Shown: positions 8,744 to 17,983, numbered from the stretch's first letter. The stretch is DNA of 58,448 nt from Sulfuritalea sp. (GCA_016708585.1 JADJFK010000036.1:1-58448), one strand, 5' to 3'. The notes: a model not told the origin generated them from the sequence alone. Made by a program: numbers and translations.

Positions 8744-9463
8744 TCAGAAATCCCCGCTGGCTCCGGCGCGCATGATCTTGTCGATCGCCTCGCGAATCTT
8801 GATGGCACCGTCACGCAGTTTGGCCGACATCTGATTGGGGTTCTTGCTGGTGTCGAGCCAGCGCGCGTCCCAGTCGAGGGTCAGCAGCCAGATTTTCCTG
8901 TTCGCATCCTCGACAACGGCGACGCGGCAGGGCAGGAAGATGGCGAATTCGAGGCTGAGGTCGAGCAGGTCGCGCGCGACCACGGCATCGCAAAAGCTGA
9001 AGAATTCGACGCGCGGCGTGTCGGTCTTGCCGGTGATCGCGACAACATCCTTCCACATGGGGCTATGGCCGACAAACTTGAAATTCAGCTCGTTGGCCTT
9101 GAGTTTCATCGCCTCGACCACTTCGTCGTACGTGAGACCGTCCTTGGCCGGATACTTGACGGCCATCATCGCGATCATGTCCTGCATCGAGAACGGGTTG
9201 ATCGACATCATGCTGGAGATGAAATTGGCACGCGCCTCCGGGCTGATCGATTCGCGCATGGTATTCGGCACGGCCTGCTCCCGAGGACGCGTTGGCGGCA
9301 TCTGGATGTTGAAGGGCATGGGAGCGCCCTGGAGGCCTTGCGACGGAAGCTGGCTGGGCTTGCCGTCACGTTTGACGCCCTCGTCCGCGGCCAGGGCAAA
9401 CTGGGTTGCAAGACCCGCGCAGAGCGCGAAAGTGGCAGATTTCCTAGCGATGTTCCTCAGCAT
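8744..9463 (-). CDS. secreted DUF302 protein
   Basis: The 239-residue product has a signal peptide (ending near FALA-ADEG), a low-complexity linker, and a C-terminal DUF302 domain. The domain shows the typical CDAVVARDLLDLSLEFAIFL and PCRVAVVED-like segments, where the family has a conserved acidic/Cys region. Function of DUF302 is not settled; members occur near sulfur-oxidation and metal genes. ATG 9463 with GGAGG upstream is preferred over a start 15 bases earlier. It follows the methionine-repeat protein, and the two plus the YeeE transporter form one leftward block. Confidence 0.85.
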   Translation of the reverse strand: MLRNIARKSATFALCAGLATQFALAADEGVKRDGKPSQLPSQGLQGAPMPFNIQMPPTRPREQAVPNTMRESISPEARANFISSMMSINPFSMQDMIAMMAVKYPAKDGLTYDEVVEAMKLKANELNFKFVGHSPMWKDVVAITGKTDTPRVEFFSFCDAVVARDLLDLSLEFAIFLPCRVAVVEDANRKIWLLTLDWDARWLDTSKNPNQMSAKLRDGAIKIREAIDKIMRAGASGDF

Positions 9464-9544
9464 GGGAACGTCCTCCAAAAAGTGAAAGCGGAGGAGATGG
9501 CGGCGCCATCCCCTCCTTGCAGCCTCCGTCCGGAGATAACCGGC

Positions 9545-10702
9545 TTACTTCTTGACGGCGCCGGCGGCCTTTGCCGCCGAACCGGCTCCGGCACCGGCGG
9601 TGCCGACCGCCGCCTTGTTCATGTCGTCGGCCATTTTCGGCATCGCGTTCATCGCCATGGACATCGCGTTCATCATCTGCACCATGAGCGCCGGGTTCAT
9701 CATCTTCATCATGGCGTCCATCATCTGCGGATTGGTCATCATGCCGACCCACTGGTTCATCATCTCCGGCGAGGCCATCTGCATCATGGCGTTCATCATC
9801 TTCGGATCGGTCATGGCAGCCATGAAGGGCATCCACATCTTGGGATCCATCATGCCCATCATGGCGTTCATCATCTTCGGATCGGTCATGGCGTTCATCC
9901 AGGGCATCATGATCGCCGGATCCATCATCTTCATCATGGCATCCATCAGCTTGGGATCAAGCATGGCGTTCATCCAGGGTGTCATCACCTTGGGATCCAT
10001 CATGGCCGTCATGCTGCTCATCAGCTTGGGGTCGGTCATCGCCGTCATCCAGGGCCCCATCACCTTGGGATCCATCATGGCCGTCATGCCGTTCATCAGC
10101 TTCGGGTCGGTCATCGCCGTGACAAAGGGCATCCAGACCTTCGGCTCGACCATGCCCATCATGGCGTTCATGAACTTCGGGTCGGTCATCGAGGTGATGA
10201 AGGGCGTCCACACCTTGGGATCGACCACGGACATCATGGAACTCATCATCTTCGGATCGGTCATGGCGGTGATGAAGGGCGTCCACATCTTCGGGTCGCC
10301 CATGGCGATCATCGCGTTCATGAACTTGGGATCGGTCATGGTCTGGATCCACGGCGTCCACACCTTGGGGTCGGCCATCGCCATCATGCTGTTCATCAGC
10401 TTGGGATCGGTCATGCTGGTGATCCAGGGCGTAATGACCTTGGGATCCATCATGCCCATCATCGAGGCCATCATCTTCGGGTCGGTCATGGCCTTCATCC
10501 AGGGCTCCATCACCCGGGGATCCATCATGCCCATCATGCTGTTCATCATCTGCGGATTGGTCATGGCGGTCATCCAGTCGCCCATGCCCTTGCTCCAGTC
10601 GCCCATGGCGGGCATCTGCGGCGCGGTCTGGGCCATGCCGGCTACCGGCATTTGCAGCATCGCCGCAATCGCGGCGGTCATCAGGGATTTACGGAATTGC
10701 AT
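9545..10702 (-). CDS. secreted methionine-rich protein with twelve 25-residue repeats
   Basis: I do not recognise a named family. A signal peptide (to about residue 25, AGMAQTAPQ) is followed by twelve 25-residue units at residues 47-346, each like MTDPKLMNSMMAM then ADPKVWTPWIQT. Every unit is made of two 12-13-residue halves, both carrying a DPK turn. The tail is Ala/Gly/Lys-rich. Roughly a quarter of residues are Met; aromatic W/F and P alternate at fixed sites. There are no cysteines or histidines, so Cys/His metal sites are excluded, but thioether (Cu(I)/Ag(I)) binding or oxidant scavenging are possible (inference). ATG 10700-10702 has GGAGG upstream. It lies between a YeeE-type sulfur transporter and a DUF302 protein. 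Confidence 0.85.
   Translation of the reverse strand: MQFRKSLMTAAIAAMLQMPVAGMAQTAPQMPAMGDWSKGMGDWMTAMTNPQMMNSMMGMMDPRVMEPWMKAMTDPKMMASMMGMMDPKVITPWITSMTDPKLMNSMMAMADPKVWTPWIQTMTDPKFMNAMIAMGDPKMWTPFITAMTDPKMMSSMMSVVDPKVWTPFITSMTDPKFMNAMMGMVEPKVWMPFVTAMTDPKLMNGMTAMMDPKVMGPWMTAMTDPKLMSSMTAMMDPKVMTPWMNAMLDPKLMDAMMKMMDPAIMMPWMNAMTDPKMMNAMMGMMDPKMWMPFMAAMTDPKMMNAMMQMASPEMMNQWVGMMTNPQMMDAMMKMMNPALMVQMMNAMSMAMNAMPKMADDMNKAAVGTAGAGAGSAAKAAGAVKK
9665..10564 (-). repeat. twelve tandem 75-bp coding repeats
   Basis: Twelve in-frame 75-base units code for residues 47-346 of the methionine-rich protein. Units differ at many third positions and at defined residues (L/F/M after DPK; W/I/M after DPKV), so the array is old rather than freshly expanded. 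The antisense strand shows long Ile- or His-rich open frames purely as a consequence. Confidence 0.9.
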
Positions 10703-10754
10703 GGTTGCCTCCAAATTGTCGAATCAGGGAAATTGAACACGATCCGATGGAGGC

Positions 10755-10780
10755 AAAAAGTCGGCGTTCGCGACACGGCG
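10755..10780 (-). repeat. dispersed GCGCCGACTTT repeat, copy 3 (intergenic)
   Basis: Reads leftward CGCCGTGTCGCGAACGCC then GACTTTTT, one core mismatch. It lies just upstream of the methionine-repeat gene. Confidence 0.75.
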
Positions 10781-10863
10781 CGCCAGCCATTCCTCCTCGG
10801 TACAGCCGCCACGTCCAGGCATCACCGGCGTGGCTGAATCCGGTACGGGCGGAATAATCAACG

Positions 10864-10892
10864 AAAACGGCAGCTTGCGCTGCCGTTTTTTT
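10864..10892 (-). terminator. hairpin terminator after the YeeE-type transporter gene
   Basis: An 8-bp stem ACGGCAGC/GCTGCCGT with loop TTGC has seven T on the plus side and four on the minus side. Its place between two leftward genes suggests it ends the transporter transcript, perhaps partially. The stronger T tract is on the other strand. Confidence 0.65.
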
Positions 10893-10924
10893 CTATGGCC
10901 TGATAAACCACTTTACATTAAGGG

Positions 10925-12043
10925 TCAAGCTTCGCGCATCATCCGCCAGTACTCGAACTTCATGGTGACGGTGGCGCCGGCAACGATGGCGGCGAAGGTG
11001 ATGATCGCACCGACCGACAGGGTGGAAAAGCCGGTGATCCCCTGGCCGACGGTACAGCCCATCGCCGTGACGCCGCCAAAGCCCATCAGCACGCCTCCGA
11101 TGATGTGGCGGAACATGTCCTGCGCCGATACGAAGTGTTCCCAGCGAAACGCCTTGGTCGCGATCGCGTAGAGAAAGGAGCCGATGCCGACACCGAATAC
11201 CGTGGCGATGCCCCAGGTCACAACCGTGCTCTTGTCGGTCCACAAGGACCACAATTCCAGCGTGTAGCCCGCCGGGGCAATGAACGACATCGACTCGGCC
11301 AGCTTGGAGTTGGTGCCGACCGCCATGTCGCTCAAGGTCTCGGGGTTTTCCATCCAGCCCAGTTTGCCGGTGATGTACCAGCCGGCAACCACCACGCCAC
11401 CAAGGACGATGCCGGCAATGAAGTTATCCTTGTTTTCCCAGAACGACTTGTTGAACAGCACGAAGGCCATCAACAGGCCCGACAGCACCAGTGCGATGAC
11501 CAGTTCGGCGGAGGCCAGGTCCATACCCATGCTGCCATGCAGCAGGTGCGGCAGGGTCTGGTTGGTCGTCAGGTTCAAGGTGACGCCGGGCGCCTGCAGC
11601 CATTCGACGCGCGGCACGGCGAAGATGCCGCGCAGGGTGACGTTCGCCGCATACGCCATGTAGATGAAGACCACCACGGCCTTCAGGTTGCCGCCCCCGA
11701 CCCGCACCAGCGTCTTGTTGCCGCAACCGGAAGCGAGCGTCATGCCGACGCCGAATGTCAGTCCGCCCACGATGTGCGCCAGCCAGGACAGGTTCTGCCC
11801 CGTGTAGATGGTGTTGGCGAGGTTGATCTTGCCCGTGTAGGCGAGGAGGTTGGTGCCGAGGATGGCGACGGCGATGGTCAGCAGCCAGGCACGCATGCGC
11901 CCCCAGTCGCCCATGTTGACCACATCGGAAACCGCGCCCATGGTGCAGAAATTGGTCTTGTTGGCGAAGAAACCGAAGATGAAACCAAGACCGAAACCCC
12001 ACCAGACGACGGTCCTGGCTATGGCTTGCAATTCTTCAGGCAT
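10925..12043 (-). CDS. YeeE/YedE family (TsuA-like) sulfur-compound transporter
   Basis: Characterised YeeE/TsuA proteins take up thiosulfate through the inner membrane using conserved cysteines. This 372-residue protein has about nine membrane segments and the family's glycine-cysteine motifs: NKTNFCTMGAVSD near the N-terminus, LASGCGNKTLVR near 110, and AMGCTVGQGITG near 340. ATG 12041-12043 with AGAGGA upstream is chosen; a start 213 bases further out would run through an AT-rich promoter region. It heads the block with the Met-repeat and DUF302 genes. The window's rhodanese and thiol-redox genes fit inorganic sulfur handling. Confidence 0.9.
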   Translation of the reverse strand: MPEELQAIARTVVWWGFGLGFIFGFFANKTNFCTMGAVSDVVNMGDWGRMRAWLLTIAVAILGTNLLAYTGKINLANTIYTGQNLSWLAHIVGGLTFGVGMTLASGCGNKTLVRVGGGNLKAVVVFIYMAYAANVTLRGIFAVPRVEWLQAPGVTLNLTTNQTLPHLLHGSMGMDLASAELVIALVLSGLLMAFVLFNKSFWENKDNFIAGIVLGGVVVAGWYITGKLGWMENPETLSDMAVGTNSKLAESMSFIAPAGYTLELWSLWTDKSTVVTWGIATVFGVGIGSFLYAIATKAFRWEHFVSAQDMFRHIIGGVLMGFGGVTAMGCTVGQGITGFSTLSVGAIITFAAIVAGATVTMKFEYWRMMREA

Positions 12044-12161
12044 GTCGCGCGATCCTCTTGAAAGTTGCGGTTTTTTCGAGCCGCAGATTCTCTGCCAAAA
12101 ACCCGGTGGCCTCGATTCAAAGCATCGTTCAAAAAATAACCGCGCTCTATATATGTATATT

Positions 12162-12830
12162 CTAATATTTAGTGGGATCAGGCAGCCCTGCCGCAGCGAA
12201 GCCTTCGCGGCGCAGCCGGCAGGAATCGCATACCCCGCAAGCTCGCCCTTGCGCATCGGCCTGGTAGCACGACACCGTCAGTCCGTAATCGACACCCAGG
12301 CGAGCTCCCGCCGAGATGATCCGCGCCTTGCTCATCTCGATCAGCGGCGCGTGTACGGTGAGCGGCCTGCCTTCGACAGCCGCCTTGGTCGCCAGATTGG
12401 CCAGCGCCTCGAAGGCGCGGATGAATTCCGGCCGGCAATCCGGATAGCCCGAATAGTCCACCGCGTTGACGCCGACGAAGATGTCCTGGGCGCCCAAAAC
12501 CTCGGCCCAGGCCAGCGCCAAAGACAGCATGATGGTGTTGCGCGCCGGTACGTAGGTGACCGGGATGCCCGGCTGCACCCCGGCGGTGGGCACGGCGATC
12601 GAGCGGTCGGTCAGCGCCGAGCCGCCCAGTTGGCCGAGGTCGAGCTTCAACACGCGATGCGCGGCCGCCCCCAGCGCCGCCGCGACGCGTGCCGCCGCCT
12701 GCAGCTCGGCGCCGTGGCGCTGGCCGTAATCGAGCGACAGGCAGTGGCAGGCAAAGCCCTGCTCGCGCGCCAGGGCGAGGACCGTGGCGGAATCAAGGCC
12801 GCCGGAAAGAAGGATGACTGCGGATGACAT
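12162..12830 (-). CDS. queC: 7-cyano-7-deazaguanine synthase
   Basis: Converts CDG to preQ0 with ATP and ammonia, in queuosine synthesis. The PP-loop SGGLDSATVL is at residues 9-18 and the zinc site is C-terminal (CGVCDSC, with a further Cys upstream in SCYQ). At 222 residues the length is typical. The frame is open 1.4 kb upstream antisense to miaB, but ATG 12828-12830 is the only start that fits the family. It is divergent from miaB. Confidence 0.96.
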   Translation of the reverse strand: MSSAVILLSGGLDSATVLALAREQGFACHCLSLDYGQRHGAELQAAARVAAALGAAAHRVLKLDLGQLGGSALTDRSIAVPTAGVQPGIPVTYVPARNTIMLSLALAWAEVLGAQDIFVGVNAVDYSGYPDCRPEFIRAFEALANLATKAAVEGRPLTVHAPLIEMSKARIISAGARLGVDYGLTVSCYQADAQGRACGVCDSCRLRREGFAAAGLPDPTKY

Positions 12831-12908
12831 GCGGCGATGGTAGCAAACGGGCCGCCGGGGCGCTGCCCTATAATCGCGTTTCCTCCCCATTTCCTGCCGC
12901 AATCGACG

Positions 12909-14240
12909 ATGCCAAAGAAAGTGTTCATCCGCACCTTCGGTTGCCAGATGAACGAATACGACTCCGACAAGATGGCCGACGTCCTGGCCGGCAGCGAGGG
13001 CGTGGTCAAGACGGAAAATCCCGAGGAAGCCGACATCATCCTGTTCAACACCTGCTCGGTGCGCGAAAAGGCGCAGGAGAAGGTGTTCCACGACCTCGGG
13101 CGGGTCCGGCACCTCAAGCAGTTGAACCCGAAACTGGTGATCGGCGTCGGCGGCTGCGTCGCCAGCCAGGAAGGCGCGGCCATCGTCGCCCGCGCGCCCT
13201 ACGTCGACCTCGTCTTCGGCCCGCAGACCCTGCACCGCCTGCCGCAGATGATCGCCCGGCGGCGCGAAACCGGCAAGGCTCAGGTCGATATCTCCTTCCC
13301 GGAAATCGAAAAGTTCGACGCCCTGCCCCCGGCCACCGTCAGCGGCACTGCCGCCTTCGTTTCGATCATGGAGGGCTGTTCCAAGTACTGCAGCTTCTGC
13401 GTCGTGCCCTACACGCGCGGCGAAGAGGTCTCGCGCCCCTTCGCGGACGTGATCGGCGAAATCGAGGGGCTGGTCGGCATCGGCGTGCGCGAAGTCACCC
13501 TGCTCGGGCAGAACGTCAATGCCTGGCGGGGCGCCATGGACGACGATGAGGCGGCCGACCTGGCGTTGCTGATCGAGGCCATCGCGGACATGCCAGGCAT
13601 CGAGCGCATCCGCTACACCACATCCCATCCGCGCGAGATGACGCAAAGGCTGATCGACGTCTACCGGACCACGCCAAAGCTGGTCTCGCACCTGCACCTG
13701 CCGGTGCAATCCGGTTCCGACCGCATCCTGGCGGCCATGAAGCGCGGCTATTCGGTGCTCGAATTCAAGTCGCTGGTCAGAAAGCTCAAGGCGGCGCGTC
13801 CGGATCTTTCGCTCTCGTCCGACTTCATCATCGGCTTCCCCGGCGAAACCGAAGAAGACTTCGAGAAGACCATGCGCCTGGTCGAGGAGCTGAACTTCGA
13901 CAACAGCTTCTCCTTTGTTTACAGCCCGCGTCCGGGCACGCCCGCCGCCGACATGGCCGACGACACGCCGGCGGAACTCAAGGTGAAGCGGCTGATGCGC
14001 CTGCAGAAAACCATCGAAGCCCAGGCCCTGAAAATCAGCCAGGCCATGGTCGGCACGGTGCAGCGCGTGCTGGTCGAAGGCCATGCGCGCAAGGACGCCA
14101 GCGAACTGGCCGGCCGCACCGACAACAACCGGGTGGTCAACTTCGCCGGCCACGAACGCCTGGTCGGCCGTTTCGTCGATGTCACCATCACCGCCGCGCT
14201 GCCGCACAGCCTGCGCGGCGAAGTCGTCACGCAGCAATGA
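12909..14240 (+). CDS. miaB: tRNA-2-methylthio-N6-dimethylallyladenosine synthase
   Basis: Radical-SAM methylthiotransferase that modifies A37 of tRNAs. The N-terminal domain has the three auxiliary-cluster cysteines (FGCQMNE, NTCSVRE, GGCVASQ). The radical-SAM site reads CSKYCSFC near residue 160 within the EGCSKYCSFCVVPYTRG signature, and a TRAM domain is at the C-terminus. ATG 12909 gives the standard 443 residues. Its stop overlaps the phoH start (ATGA), beginning a five-gene run to lnt. Confidence 0.97.
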   Translation: MPKKVFIRTFGCQMNEYDSDKMADVLAGSEGVVKTENPEEADIILFNTCSVREKAQEKVFHDLGRVRHLKQLNPKLVIGVGGCVASQEGAAIVARAPYVDLVFGPQTLHRLPQMIARRRETGKAQVDISFPEIEKFDALPPATVSGTAAFVSIMEGCSKYCSFCVVPYTRGEEVSRPFADVIGEIEGLVGIGVREVTLLGQNVNAWRGAMDDDEAADLALLIEAIADMPGIERIRYTTSHPREMTQRLIDVYRTTPKLVSHLHLPVQSGSDRILAAMKRGYSVLEFKSLVRKLKAARPDLSLSSDFIIGFPGETEEDFEKTMRLVEELNFDNSFSFVYSPRPGTPAADMADDTPAELKVKRLMRLQKTIEAQALKISQAMVGTVQRVLVEGHARKDASELAGRTDNNRVVNFAGHERLVGRFVDVTITAALPHSLRGEVVTQQ

Positions 14241-15205
14241 CCGCCCCGCGCGCCCTGAACCTTGCATTGCAGCCGCTCGACAACGCGCGGCTGCAGAACC
14301 TCTGCGGCGCGCTGGACGAAAACCTGCGCCAGATCGAAGCCGCCTTCGACGTCACCATCAGCCGCCGCGGCCAGCATTGCCGGATCGGCGGCGACCCGGC
14401 GCAATCGCGGCTGGCCGCGGCCGCCCTGCAGCATTTCTACGAGCAGGCGGACGAACCGCTGTCGATCGACGAAATCCAGCTCGGCCTGATCGAGATCACG
14501 CGCAACCGCAATGCGCGCACCGCGGTGCCGCCGAATGCCGGGCTGCTGACGCGCAAGACCGACCTGCACGGCCGCACGCCGAACCAGGTCAAGTACCTGC
14601 GCGACATCCAGGAACACGACATCACCTTCGGCATCGGCCCGGCCGGCACCGGCAAGACCTACCTCGCGGTCGCCTCGGCGATCGACGCCTTCGAGCGCGA
14701 CCAGGTCAGCCGCATCGTGCTGACCCGGCCGGCGGTCGAGGCCGGCGAGCGGCTGGGTTTCCTGCCCGGCGACCTGGCACAGAAGATCGATCCCTACCTG
14801 CGCCCCCTCTACGACGCGCTCTACGACCTGATGGGCTTCGACAAGGTATCCCGGCTGTTCGAGAAGCAGAGCATCGAGATCGCCCCGCTGGCCTACATGC
14901 GCGGGCGCACGCTGAACCACGCCTTCATCATCCTCGACGAGGCGCAGAACACCACGCCGGAACAGATGAAGATGTTCCTCACCCGCATCGGCATCGGCGC
15001 CAGGGCCGTGGTCACCGGCGACGTGACGCAGATCGACCTGCCGCGCGGACAAAAGTCCGGCCTGGTCGAAGCGCGGCGCATCCTCGCCGACGTGCGCGGC
15101 CTGGCCTTCGCCGACTTCGACGCCGCCGACGTGGTGCGCCACCCGCTGGTGGCGCGCATCGTCGATGCCTACCAGAAGCATGACGCCGCGCGCCCGCCTG
15201 CCTGA
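14237..15205 (+). CDS. ybeZ: PhoH-like ATPase (YbeZ)
   Basis: Cytoplasmic P-loop ATPase that partners YbeY in rRNA maturation in E. coli. Walker A GPAGTGKT is at residues 134-141, and Walker B is LDEAQN further on. At 322 residues the length is usual. The start overlaps the miaB stop, and its last 26 bases overlap the ybeY start, which implies translational coupling. Confidence 0.95.
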   Translation: MTAPRALNLALQPLDNARLQNLCGALDENLRQIEAAFDVTISRRGQHCRIGGDPAQSRLAAAALQHFYEQADEPLSIDEIQLGLIEITRNRNARTAVPPNAGLLTRKTDLHGRTPNQVKYLRDIQEHDITFGIGPAGTGKTYLAVASAIDAFERDQVSRIVLTRPAVEAGERLGFLPGDLAQKIDPYLRPLYDALYDLMGFDKVSRLFEKQSIEIAPLAYMRGRTLNHAFIILDEAQNTTPEQMKMFLTRIGIGARAVVTGDVTQIDLPRGQKSGLVEARRILADVRGLAFADFDAADVVRHPLVARIVDAYQKHDAARPPA

Positions 15206-15632
15206 ACTGCGGCTGTCGGTGCAGTACCCCGGCGGCAAGGAAGGCGCGCCGACCCGGCCCCAGGTGCGGCGCTGGGTGCGCGCCGCCTGCGGAATCCCGG
15301 CCGAAGTGACGGTACGCTTTGTCGACGCGAACGAAGGGCGGGATCTCAATCGCGACTACCGGGGCAAGGACTACGCCACCAATGTCCTGTCCTTTCCTTA
15401 CGCTGCGGGCACCACGCTCAGCGGCGACCTGGTGCTCTGCCTGCCGGTGCTCGCACGCGAGGCGCGGGAGCAGGGCAAACCCCCGGAAGCCCACTGCGCG
15501 CACCTGATCGTGCATGGTATGCTGCATTTGCAGGGCTATGACCACGAGGCCGGCCGCGCCGACGCCGAACGCATGGAAGCGCTTGAGCGGGAAATCCTGG
15601 CCGATCTCGGTTACCCCGATCCTTACGCGTGA
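15180..15632 (+). CDS. ybeY: endoribonuclease YbeY
   Basis: Zinc-dependent RNase in 16S rRNA 3' maturation and ribosome quality control. The zinc motif HGMLHLQGYDH occupies residues 112-122. RGKDYATNVLSFPY is also characteristic. The 150-residue form from ATG 15180 is preferred over ATG 15165 because it matches usual N-termini. It is followed 4 bases later by corC. Confidence 0.95.
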   Translation: MTPRARLPELRLSVQYPGGKEGAPTRPQVRRWVRAACGIPAEVTVRFVDANEGRDLNRDYRGKDYATNVLSFPYAAGTTLSGDLVLCLPVLAREAREQGKPPEAHCAHLIVHGMLHLQGYDHEAGRADAERMEALEREILADLGYPDPYA

Positions 15633-15635
15633 ATA

Positions 15636-16490
15636 ATGGACCCATCCAGTAGACCCGGCCTCATCGAACGTCTTACCGCGCTGCTGCTGCGCGAACCCGA
15701 AGACCGCGAACAACTCCTGGCACTGCTCCATGGCGCCTTCGAGCGCCACCTGATGGACGCCGATGCGCTGTCCATCATCGAAGGCGCGCTGTCCGTCGCC
15801 GACGTGGCGGTGCGCGACATCATGGTGCCGCGCGCACAAATGGACGTGGTCGACATCAACGACACACCGGAGCAGATCGTCGAGACCGTGCTGGACACGG
15901 CCCACTCGCGCTTTCCCGCCATCGGCGAAAGCAAGGACGACGTGCTCGGCATCCTCCTGGCGAAGGACCTGCTGCGCTATTTCGCCGGCAAGGAATTCGA
16001 CCTGCGCGACACGCTGCGTCCGGCCATCTTCATTCCCGAATCGAAGCGCCTGAACGTGCTGTTGCGCGAATTCCGCGCCTCGCGCAACCACATGGCCATC
16101 GTGGTCGACGAATACGGCGGCGTCGCCGGGCTGGTGACCATCGAGGACGTGCTGGAACAGATCGTCGGCGACATCGAGGACGAGTACGACTTCGACGAAA
16201 CCGCGGATAACATCGTCACCGACAATACCGGCCGCTATCGCGTCAAGGCCCTGACCGAAATCGCCGATTTCAACGCGGCGTTCGCCACGGAATTTCCCGA
16301 CGAGCATTTCGACACCGTCGGCGGACTGGTCATCCACCACCTCGGGCGCCTGCCCAAGCGCAACGAAGTCGTCACCATCGACGGCCTGCGCATGCAGGTC
16401 CTGCGCGCCGACAGCCGCCGCGTGCATACCCTGCTGGTCGATCCGCAGAAGGATCTGCCGCTGTCGCCCCCTCCTGCTGCCGACCAATGA
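15636..16490 (+). CDS. corC: CorC-type CBS-domain protein (transporter-associated)
   Basis: CorC/YbeX proteins carry two CBS domains and a C-terminal CorC_HlyC domain and are linked to Mg/Co efflux and ribosome metabolism. Here IIEGALSVADVAVRDIMVPR opens the CBS pair, VVDEYGGVAGLVTIEDVLE closes it, and the C-terminal domain contains TVGGLVIHHLGRLPKRNE. At 284 residues without membrane segments it is the cytoplasmic form. Its stop overlaps the lnt start. Confidence 0.94.
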   Translation: MDPSSRPGLIERLTALLLREPEDREQLLALLHGAFERHLMDADALSIIEGALSVADVAVRDIMVPRAQMDVVDINDTPEQIVETVLDTAHSRFPAIGESKDDVLGILLAKDLLRYFAGKEFDLRDTLRPAIFIPESKRLNVLLREFRASRNHMAIVVDEYGGVAGLVTIEDVLEQIVGDIEDEYDFDETADNIVTDNTGRYRVKALTEIADFNAAFATEFPDEHFDTVGGLVIHHLGRLPKRNEVVTIDGLRMQVLRADSRRVHTLLVDPQKDLPLSPPPAADQ

Positions 16491-17983
16491 CGGCACCGGC
16501 GACGCAGCGACGGCCGGCAGTCTCGCTGCGTGCCGTCGCCGCGGCGTTTGCGCTCGGTGCCTTCTGCGTCCTCGGTTTCGCCCCCTTCGATGCCTATTTC
16601 GCCGTATGGCCGGCGCCGACTTTTTCCCTGGGCGGCCTGTACCTGCTCTGGCGCCGCGCCGCGACCGCGCGCGAAGCCCTGCTGCTGGGCCTGGCCTGGG
16701 GCGCCGGCTGCTTCCTGCTCGGGGTGTCCTGGGTCTATGTCAGCCTTTCGCAATTCGGCGGCATGGCGCCTCCGGCGGCGGCGGCGGCAACGTTGCTGTT
16801 CTGCCTCTACCTGGCTCTTTTCCCCGCGCTGGCCGGCGCTCTGTTCCTGCGCTGGCGCCGAAACACGGCGCGCGACGTCTGGCTCTTCGCCGGCCTGTGG
16901 ACGCTCAGCGAATGGCTGCGCGGCACGCTGTTCACCGGCTTCCCCTGGCTCGCCGTCGGCTATGCGCAAAGCCCGCCCAGCCCGCTGGCCGGCTGGGCAT
17001 CGGTGCTCGGCGTATATGGCGTCGGTTTCATCGTCGCCCTGATCGGCGCGCTGCTCGGGCACATGCGGCTTGACGGCTGGCGCAGGCCCGGGCCCTGGAT
17101 CGCGATACTGCTGCTGCTCGGCTTCGGCGGCCTGCTGCGCGCCATGGACTGGACCCAGCCGGTCGGCAACCCGGTCACCGTCAGCCTGCTGCAGGGCAAC
17201 GTGCCGCAGAGCCTGAAGTGGGACCCGAAGCGCCTGCCGCTGTCGGTGGAAACCTACCTGAAGCTGGCGCACACCCACCCGGCGACGCTGACCGTCCTGC
17301 CGGAGACGGCCATTCCCTTGTATTTCAGCGAAGTCCCGCGCGAGGTGCTGCGCGGCCTGACCGCGCACGGCGATGCCCTGATCGGCGTCGCCATCGGTAC
17401 CACGGACGGCGGTTACACCAATGGCGCCGTCGCGCTGACGCCGCAATTGGCCGCCGGCGCCTACGCCAAGCGCCACCTGGTGCCCTTCGGCGAATATCCG
17501 CCGCCGGGTTTCGCCTGGTTCTTCAACTTCGCCCGCATCCCGATGTCGAATTTCACCGCCGGTCCGCCGCGCCAGGAGCCCCTGAAAATCGCCGGGCAAC
17601 ACATCGCGCCCAACATCTGCTACGAGGACCTGTTCGGCGAGGAGCTGCTAGGTGCGCTACCGGCGGCGACCTTGCTGGTGAACCTCTCGAATACGGCGTG
17701 GTTCGGCGATTCGCTGGCGCAGCCGCAGCACCTGCAGATCGCCCGGTTGCGGGCCATCGAAACCGGCCGCGTCATGCTGCGCGCGACCAATACCGGGATG
17801 ACCGCCATGGTGGCGGCGAACGGAACCATCGCGGCGGCGCTGCCGCCCTTCGTCACCGACGCGCTGGTGGTGCAGGCCCAGGGACGCACGGGCCTGACGC
17901 CCTATGCCCGCTGGGGCAACCTGCTGGCGCTGCTGATCGCCGTCGGCGCCTGCCTCACGGCAGTGCGCCGCGGCAAAAACTAG
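16487..17983 (+). CDS. lnt: apolipoprotein N-acyltransferase
   Basis: Adds the third acyl chain to lipoproteins in the inner membrane. Six or so membrane segments are followed by a nitrilase-fold domain. The catalytic triad is visible: Glu in LPETAIPLY (about 272), Lys in KRHLVPFGEYP (about 327) and Cys in NICYEDLFGEE (about 378). The C-terminus has a last membrane helix. At 498 residues it is normal. The N-terminal loop AVWPAPTFSLGG is encoded across a copy of the dispersed repeat. It is last in the miaB-lnt run. Confidence 0.95.
   Translation: MTAPATQRRPAVSLRAVAAAFALGAFCVLGFAPFDAYFAVWPAPTFSLGGLYLLWRRAATAREALLLGLAWGAGCFLLGVSWVYVSLSQFGGMAPPAAAAATLLFCLYLALFPALAGALFLRWRRNTARDVWLFAGLWTLSEWLRGTLFTGFPWLAVGYAQSPPSPLAGWASVLGVYGVGFIVALIGALLGHMRLDGWRRPGPWIAILLLLGFGGLLRAMDWTQPVGNPVTVSLLQGNVPQSLKWDPKRLPLSVETYLKLAHTHPATLTVLPETAIPLYFSEVPREVLRGLTAHGDALIGVAIGTTDGGYTNGAVALTPQLAAGAYAKRHLVPFGEYPPPGFAWFFNFARIPMSNFTAGPPRQEPLKIAGQHIAPNICYEDLFGEELLGALPAATLLVNLSNTAWFGDSLAQPQHLQIARLRAIETGRVMLRATNTGMTAMVAANGTIAAALPPFVTDALVVQAQGRTGLTPYARWGNLLALLIAVGACLTAVRRGKN
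16600..16625 (+). repeat. dispersed GCGCCGACTTT repeat, copy 4 (inside lnt)
   Basis: Near-consensus with a five-T end, sense within lnt, encoding part of AVWPAPTFS between the first membrane segments. The reading frame is kept and the protein is not lengthened noticeably. Confidence 0.7.

Noticed and set aside
9065..10837. Long plus-strand open frames, one His-rich (HHLRIGHG repeats) and one Ile/Met-rich, opposite the methionine-repeat gene
   Set aside because: They are mirror images of the 75-bp coding repeat on the minus strand. The minus frame has a signal peptide, ribosome site and sensible neighbours; the plus frames have none.
12831..14267. Upstream extension of the queC frame antisense to miaB
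   Set aside because: QueC has its normal N-terminus at 12830 and the extension resembles no protein.
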